Below are positions 4,786 through 8,654 of a stretch of DNA of 8,654 bases, piece after piece (position 1 is the first letter of the stretch; each line of letters starts with the position of its first letter). The notes beneath the pieces are model-generated. The model was not told the origin of the DNA. It saw only the letters and a list, made by a program, of their open reading frames with translations, and made no database searches. The position numbers and the translations under genes are program-made. This stretch comes from an uncultured Oscillibacter sp. (lineage in GTDB: Bacteria > Bacillota > Clostridia > Oscillospirales > Oscillospiraceae), in NCBI GenBank assembly GCA_900548505.1, contig URKI01000068.1:1-8654 (forward strand), written 5' to 3'.

Positions 4786-6240
4786 TTCCACAATGGACAC
4801 GGCGGACACCAGCGTCAGCTTGGCCTTTTCACGCAGCTCGGGGATGGTCAGCGCGCCGCAGTTGCACATGGTGGAGCGCACCTTGGCCAGAGTGGTGGCC
4901 ATGCCGTCGCTCAGGGCGCCGGCGTAAGGCACGTAGGAGTCCACGCCCTCTTCAAAGGAGAGCTTGGCGGCGCCGCCCAGATCGTAGCGCTGCCAGTTGC
5001 GGGCACGGGCACTGCCCTCGCCCCAGTACTCCTTCATGTAGCTGCCGCCGATGAGCACCTTGCTGGTGGGGGACTCGTCGAACCGGGAGAAGTACCGGCC
5101 CAGCATGCAGAAGTCGGCGCCCATGGCCAGCGCCAGGGTGATGTGATAGTCCTGCACGATGCCACCGTCGGCGCAGATGGGCACATACACGCCGGTCTCT
5201 TCAAAGTACTTGTCCCGCTCGGCAGCCACATCGATAACGGCGGTGGCCTGGCCGCGGCCGATGCCCTTGGTCTCGCGGGTGATGCAGATGGAGCCGCCGC
5301 CGATACCGATCTTGACGAAGTCGGCGCCTGCGTCCGCCAGGAAGCGGAAGCCCTCGCCGTCCACCACGTTGCCGGCACCCACCTTCACGGTGTCGCCGTA
5401 GTGCTCGCGGATCCACTTGAGGGTGCGCAGCTGCCACTCGGAGTAGCCCTCGGAGGAGTCGATGACCAGCACGTCCACGCCGGCCTCCACCAGAGCGGGC
5501 ACGCGCTCGGCGTAGTCACGGGTGTTGATGCCGGCGCCCACCACGTAGCGCTTCTGGGAGTCCAGCAGCTCCAGGGGGTTGCCCTTGTGGGAGTCATAGT
5601 CCTTGCGGAACACGAAGCTCACCAGATGGCCGTCGTCAGAGACGATGGGCAGGGCGTTGAGCTTGTGGTCCCAGATGATGTCGTTGGCCACCTTCAGGCT
5701 GGTGCCCTCGGGCGCGAAGATGAGCTTTTCCACCGGGGTCATGAACTCGTTGACAGGGGTGGAGGGGTCCATGCGGCTGACACGGTAGTCCCGGCTGGTA
5801 ACCAGGCCCAGCAGCTTGCCGGTGCCGGTGCCGTCGTCGGTGACAGCCATGGTGGAGTGGCCGGTGCGCTCCTTGAGGGCCAGCACGTCGGCCAGGGTGT
5901 CGCCCACGCGCAGGTTGGAGTCGCTGGTGACAAAGCCCGCCTTGTAGTTTTTCACTCTGCGGACCATCTCGGCCTGCTCGGCGATGGGCTGAGAGACGTA
6001 AATGAAGGCGATGCCGCCCTCGCGGGCCAGGCCGATGCCCATTTTCTCGCCGGACACGGCCTGCATCACGGCGGAGACCATGGGCACGTTCATGGTCAGG
6101 GGGCACTCCTCGCCCTTCTTGAACTTGACCACCGGCGTCTTGAGAGAGACGTTGGCGGGGATGCACTCGGAGGAAGAGTAGCCGGGCACCAGCAGGTATT
6201 CACTGAAAGTATGGGACGGTTCACTGAAATAATATGCCAT
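4729..6240 (-). CDS. guaB: IMP dehydrogenase, Tritrichomonas-like type
   Basis: Oxidises IMP to XMP with NAD+, the committed step of GMP synthesis, in the cytoplasm. The 503-residue protein has a split TIM barrel with a CBS-domain insert at about 105-220 (VTDDGTGTGKLLGLVTSRDY, then a second CBS with LNALPIV). Catalytic features: DSSEG (261-265); the loop GIGGGSICITRETKGIGRGQ with nucleophile C319; DGGI (358-361); GRYF; and the flap EYWGEGSARARNWQRYD with the Arg-Tyr pair R418/Y419. From memory, the loop wording, residue numbering and total length match the T. foetus enzyme rather than the usual GIGPGSICTTR bacterial form. The ATG at 6240 has an AGGTGG ribosome binding site at 6245-6250. The gene lies 59 bp downstream of the chimeric gene that ends in a PurL tail, a purine context. 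Its last 18 codons and stop are duplicated 205 bp downstream. No convincing promoter was found in 6241-6299, so it may be co-transcribed from upstream. Confidence 0.95.
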   Translation of the reverse strand: MAYYFSEPSHTFSEYLLVPGYSSSECIPANVSLKTPVVKFKKGEECPLTMNVPMVSAVMQAVSGEKMGIGLAREGGIAFIYVSQPIAEQAEMVRRVKNYKAGFVTSDSNLRVGDTLADVLALKERTGHSTMAVTDDGTGTGKLLGLVTSRDYRVSRMDPSTPVNEFMTPVEKLIFAPEGTSLKVANDIIWDHKLNALPIVSDDGHLVSFVFRKDYDSHKGNPLELLDSQKRYVVGAGINTRDYAERVPALVEAGVDVLVIDSSEGYSEWQLRTLKWIREHYGDTVKVGAGNVVDGEGFRFLADAGADFVKIGIGGGSICITRETKGIGRGQATAVIDVAAERDKYFEETGVYVPICADGGIVQDYHITLALAMGADFCMLGRYFSRFDESPTSKVLIGGSYMKEYWGEGSARARNWQRYDLGGAAKLSFEEGVDSYVPYAGALSDGMATTLAKVRSTMCNCGALTIPELREKAKLTLVSAVSIVEGGAHDVLLKDTTNSGNRN

Positions 6241-6299
6241 GAGGCCACCTCGTTTCGAAATATTGGTACTATGTTACCACATTTTTGTGGAAAAGCAAC

Positions 6300-7010
6300 T
6301 TAAATGTTGAAGTAGTCCCGGGCGGAGTCGAACAGGTGCAGCTCGTAGTCGCCGGGCACGTTCTGATAGAGACCGGGGCCCACCCGCTCGGCGTGGCCCA
6401 TCTTGCCGAGGACCCGTCCGTCGGGGGAGGTGATGCCCTCCACGGCCCAGATGGAGCCGTTGGGGTTGAAGGACACGTCCATGGTGGGCGCGCCGGAAAG
6501 ATCCACGTACTGGGTGGCGATCTGGCCGTTTTCGGCCAGGCGGCGGACCGTCTCGGCCTCCAGGTTCACGCCCACAAAGATGGGGATGTTGTAGAGCATG
6601 ATGTCGGCCTTGGTGGCCTCGGCCAGGGCCTTGAAGTGGCGGTACAGGCCCTCCTGGGTGGGCTTGTTGTAGAAGGGGCAGACCACCAGGCAGGTCTCGA
6701 TGCCCAAATCCACCGCCTTGTTGGTCAGGGCGATGGTCTCCTTGGTGGAGGCGCAACCGGTGCCGGCGATAACGGGCTTGCGCCCGGCGGCGGTCTTGAC
6801 GGCGGTCTCCATCAGCTTCACCCGCTCGTCAAAGGTGAGCAGGCTGGCCTCGCCGGTGGTTCCGGTGACGATGAGGGAATCGCACAGGTCGTTTTGAATG
6901 AGGTACTCGATGAGTTCGGCATACTTGCCGTAGTCCACCTCTTCGTTGGCGTCATAGGGGGTGATGAGGGGCAGCAGGATCTGGCCGTACTTTTCCACAA
7001 ACTGATTCAT
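6300..7010 (-). CDS. Chimeric reading frame: DapA-like aldolase N-terminus joined to PurL C-terminus
   Basis: The 236-residue frame joins two unrelated families. Residues 1 to about 160 are a DapA/NAL class I aldolase: LLPLITPYD (12-20), GTTGEAS (50-56), VIAGTGCAST, CPFYNKPTQEGLYRHF (111-126) and IMLYNIPIFVGV (137-148). Residues from about 161 are the end of the glutaminase domain of clostridial PurL (FGAM synthase): NGQIATQYVDLSG, NPNGS (182-186), then EGITSPDGRVLGKMGHAER (191-209) with the triad H206 and E208. The switch lies near 6528-6545, where both families carry an RLAEN-like stretch. The aldolase part stops just before its Schiff-base lysine (normally in GIK) and the PurL part lacks its cysteine nucleophile, so neither activity can be present. 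The start at 7010 has a GGAGG ribosome binding site at 7020-7024. The aldolase part follows the intact aldolase gene 60 bp upstream. The PurL part leads into guaB. It is either a real deletion fusion (pseudogene) or an assembly misjoin. Confidence 0.85.
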   Translation of the reverse strand: MNQFVEKYGQILLPLITPYDANEEVDYGKYAELIEYLIQNDLCDSLIVTGTTGEASLLTFDERVKLMETAVKTAAGRKPVIAGTGCASTKETIALTNKAVDLGIETCLVVCPFYNKPTQEGLYRHFKALAEATKADIMLYNIPIFVGVNLEAETVRRLAENGQIATQYVDLSGAPTMDVSFNPNGSIWAVEGITSPDGRVLGKMGHAERVGPGLYQNVPGDYELHLFDSARDYFNI

Positions 7011-7070
7011 GACTTGTTTCCTCCAAATGATTCTATTTTCTGTTGTTTGATAGGACCCCTCCGGGGGCGC

Positions 7071-7946
7071 TCAGCCGGCAAAGGCGCTGCGGATGGCCGC
7101 CTTCTCCTCCTCGGGCAGGTAGGTGATGGGGCTCCGGCAGTAGCCGCAGTCCCGGCCCAGCACCTTGAGGGCGTACTTCAGGCGGATGGGGAACTGATTG
7201 CCGCCCAGGCACTGCCACTTCTGATAGAGGGACTGCTGGATGGCCAGGCCCCGCTGGTGGTCTCCGTTCCGGGCGCACTCCCACATCTCCACGCACTCGG
7301 CGGGGAATACGGAGAGGATGGCGGAGATGGCCCCCCTGGCCCCCAGGTCGAAGCAGGAGTAGATCATATCGTCGGTGGCCGCGTACACCCTGCCCCGGCC
7401 GGCCGTCTCCATGATGTCGGCGTAGAGGGCCTGGATGCCGCCCACGCTCTGCTTGATGCCCATGACGTGCTCGGTCTCATCCAGCAGGCGGTGGAAGAGG
7501 GCGGGGGAGATGGTGTTCTGCGGGATCACGTTGTAGATGATGACGGGCAGCCCCACCTCCCTGGAGATGGTGCTGTAAAAACTGAACATGCCTTCGGCGT
7601 TGGGCACCAGGACGTTGTAGGCGGTGGGGGTCACCATGATGGCGTCGGCCCCGGCCTCCCTGGCCCGCAGTCCGGTGGCCACCGCGTCCCGGGTGCTCAT
7701 CCGCATGACGCCGCACACCAGGGTCTGCTCCGGGCCGACGAACTCCCGGCCGATCTCCAGCATCCGGCACAGCTCGTCGTCGTGGAGGGTGGGGCCCTCT
7801 CCGGTGCTGCCGCCCACACTCAGGCCGTGGGCGCCCGCCTCCATGCACAGCTCCATCTCCCGGCGCAGACAGCTCTCGTTGATCTCGCCCGCCTCGTCAA
7901 AGGGCGTGACGATGGGGGGAATGATCCCCTCGTACTTCTTGACCAT
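7071..7946 (-). CDS. DapA-family class I aldolase/lyase (dihydrodipicolinate synthase family, substrate unknown)
   Basis: Full-length 291-residue TIM-barrel enzyme of the DHDPS/N-acetylneuraminate lyase family, which forms a Schiff base with pyruvate or releases it. Visible: IIPPIVTPFDEAG (8-20), the carboxylate-binding GGSTGEG (45-51), MVTPTAYN (104-111), the catalytic tyrosine Y138 in IIYNVIPQNT, and the Schiff-base lysine K165 in GIKQS. The arginine that true DHDPS has in YNVPGRT is absent (here IPQNT), so lysine synthesis is unlikely. A catabolic sugar-acid or hydroxy-acid lyase/dehydratase fits better. The ATG at 7946 has AGGAGG at 7956-7961, 9 nt away. Upstream is a TRAP permease gene, a common partner that imports the acid substrate. 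Downstream, 60 bp away, is the aldolase part of the chimera, so the locus probably carried two aldolase paralogues. The likely promoter is at 8025-8053. Confidence 0.88.
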   Translation of the reverse strand: MVKKYEGIIPPIVTPFDEAGEINESCLRREMELCMEAGAHGLSVGGSTGEGPTLHDDELCRMLEIGREFVGPEQTLVCGVMRMSTRDAVATGLRAREAGADAIMVTPTAYNVLVPNAEGMFSFYSTISREVGLPVIIYNVIPQNTISPALFHRLLDETEHVMGIKQSVGGIQALYADIMETAGRGRVYAATDDMIYSCFDLGARGAISAILSVFPAECVEMWECARNGDHQRGLAIQQSLYQKWQCLGGNQFPIRLKYALKVLGRDCGYCRSPITYLPEEEKAAIRSAFAG

Positions 7947-7999
7947 GCTGCTCTTCCTCCTTCCCAGGCGGTTCCTCGCCCGGCTTGCTCATCCATTTT

Positions 8000-8021
8000 G
8001 TATGATGTATGATTGTATGAT
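8000..8021. repeat. Three GTATGAT direct repeats at the aldolase promoter (candidate operator)
   Basis: GTATGAT occurs at 8000-8006, 8007-8013 and 8015-8021 (ATCATAC on the minus strand), one pair abutting and the third after one base. They lie just downstream of the -10 box and over the predicted start site, where a repressor would block transcription. TTGTAT-type half sites resemble those of some GntR/FadR-family regulators that often control TRAP and lyase genes, but no regulator gene is in the window. Confidence 0.5.
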
Positions 8022-8024
8022 TAG

Positions 8025-8053
8025 TATATACACCCTTTTTCTCCTGCCGTCAA
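8025..8053 (-). promoter_or_regulatory. Promoter between the TRAP permease and aldolase genes
   Basis: On the minus strand TTGACG (8048-8053, 5/6 match) is followed by a 17-bp spacer and TATATA (8025-8030, 4/6 match). An alternative -10, TATACT (8023-8028, 5/6), has a 19-bp spacer. The start near 8018 leaves a leader of about 70 nt before the ATG at 7946. No terminator is visible after the permease gene, so the aldolase may also receive read-through. Confidence 0.55.
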
Positions 8054-8077
8054 TACTCACCCGGGAATTTTTTTCGG

Positions 8078-8654
8078 TCAGTCGATAAAGCCCAGCAGCC
8101 GGGGCAGGAACAGACTCAGCTCAGGGATGAAGGTGACCAGCAGCAGGATGACCACAGCCAAGAGGATGAGGGGCATGGTGGACTTGACCACCTGCTCAAA
8201 CTTCAGTTTTCCCACGTTGGAGGTGGCGTAGAGCACCACGCCCACAGGCGGCGTGATGAGGCCGATGGTCAGGTTGATGATCATGACCACGGCGAAGTGG
8301 ACGGGGTGGACGCCCATGGCCACGGCGATGGGGGCCAGGATGGGGGCGAACAACAGCACGGCGGCGGAGGTCTCCATCCACATGCCCACGATGATAAGGA
8401 CTACGTTGATGATCAGGAGCATGACGTAGGGGCTGTCGGTAATGCCCAGCATGAAGGCGGAGAGCTGCTGGGGGATCTGCTCCACGCCGATGGCCCAGGC
8501 AAACACCGCCGAGATGGAGGTGATGACGAAGAGATTGGCGGTGGTCTTTCCGGCGGACCAGAGGGAGTCCAGGATCATCTTCACAGTGATGTTCTTAAAG
8601 ACGAAGGCGCCTACGATCAGGGCGTAGAGCACGGCCACGGCGGCCGCCTCGGTG
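8078..8654 (-). CDS. TRAP transporter large permease subunit (DctM-like), N-terminus beyond window
   Basis: Inner-membrane subunit of a tripartite ATP-independent periplasmic transporter, which imports organic or sugar acids with a sodium or proton gradient. Only the C-terminal 191 residues are here, of about 430 expected. The frame is open to the window edge, where it reads TEAAAVAVLYALIVGAFVFK, the conserved motif of the family. Then come several hydrophobic helices, the motif GMWMETSAAVLLFAPILAPI, and the signature MIINLTIGLITPPVGV, followed by a last membrane span (LILLAVVILLLVTFIP) just before the C-terminus. A GTG at 8638 lies inside the conserved region and is not the real start. The small subunit and the solute-binding protein would be expected upstream, outside the window. 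The downstream aldolase gene suggests that the imported acid is cleaved or dehydrated by it. Confidence 0.93.
   Translation of the reverse strand, partial: TEAAAVAVLYALIVGAFVFKNITVKMILDSLWSAGKTTANLFVITSISAVFAWAIGVEQIPQQLSAFMLGITDSPYVMLLIINVVLIIVGMWMETSAAVLLFAPILAPIAVAMGVHPVHFAVVMIINLTIGLITPPVGVVLYATSNVGKLKFEQVVKSTMPLILLAVVILLLVTFIPELSLFLPRLLGFID

Noticed and set aside
6277..6290. Inverted repeat CCACA/TGTGG as terminator of the chimeric gene or operator of guaB
   Set aside because: It has only a 5-bp stem with no T tract after it, and no good promoter to anchor an operator. Too weak to annotate.
4534..6303. Long open frame of 589 codons on the plus strand, antisense to guaB
   Set aside because: It is compositionally biased (Ala, Gly, His, Val rich), has no family motif or ribosome binding site, and mirrors the high-GC codon use of guaB.
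7056..7067. CCCC/GGGG hairpin as terminator between the two aldolase reading frames
   Set aside because: It has a 4-bp stem and no T-rich tail. The genes look co-transcribed.
6285..8012. Open frame of 575 codons on the plus strand, antisense to the aldolase genes
   Set aside because: It spans three genes and their gaps on the other strand and has no recognisable domain. A GC-rich antisense shadow.
1..8654. CRISPR arrays, tRNA or rRNA genes, complete insertion sequences, phage or defence genes
   Set aside because: None seen. The only repeats are the guaB tail copies, the GTATGAT heptamers and local inverted repeats.

Overview
The window looks like a contig from a GC-rich gut clostridium of the Oscillospiraceae type (Flavonifractor or Lawsonibacter-like; inferred from gene content and from the strong AGGAGG-class ribosome binding sites, not from a marker gene). 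It is probably from a metagenomic short-read assembly, because bases 1-28 are a Nextera sequencing adapter and not genome. All recognisable genes except one are on the minus strand.

Layout. Bases 29-1155 hold a PLP fold-type III decarboxylase (diaminopimelate decarboxylase-like), cut at its C-terminus by the contig end. Its promoter overlaps the terminator of the next gene. Bases 1259-2578 encode an unusual two-domain protein, a family 2 glycosyltransferase fused to a C-terminal MarR-type winged-helix domain. Divergent from it, the only plus-strand gene (2773-3315) is a beta-class carbonic anhydrase with a clear promoter. It converges on a ribokinase-type PfkB sugar kinase (3362-4360), and a 15-bp stem-loop lies between the two.

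Bases 4361-4728 have no supported gene. They hold the ribokinase promoter, a terminator, a second copy of the last 57 bp of guaB, and a 148-bp hairpin-rich segment placed between the two guaB tails. guaB (4729-6240) encodes an IMP dehydrogenase of the divergent type best known from the protist Tritrichomonas foetus. Upstream of it, bases 6300-7010 are an in-frame chimera. The N-terminal two thirds are a DapA-like aldolase, and the C-terminal third is the end of the glutaminase domain of the purine enzyme PurL. This is either a natural deletion scar or an assembly misjoin. Bases 7071-7946 encode an intact DapA-like aldolase, and 8078-8654 the C-terminal part of a TRAP transporter large permease (DctM-like).

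How the genes fit together. The right end looks like a catabolic unit: TRAP uptake of an organic or sugar acid, followed by one or two class I lyases, with its own promoter and three GTATGAT heptamers as a candidate operator. The guaB part is purine synthesis, and the PurL tail beside it suggests an original purL-guaB neighbourhood. The left part is a set of independently transcribed metabolic genes. I saw no CRISPR array, tRNA, rRNA, complete mobile element or defence system. The parts most worth checking are the guaB tail duplication with its structured insert, the DapA::PurL chimera and the glycosyltransferase-MarR fusion.
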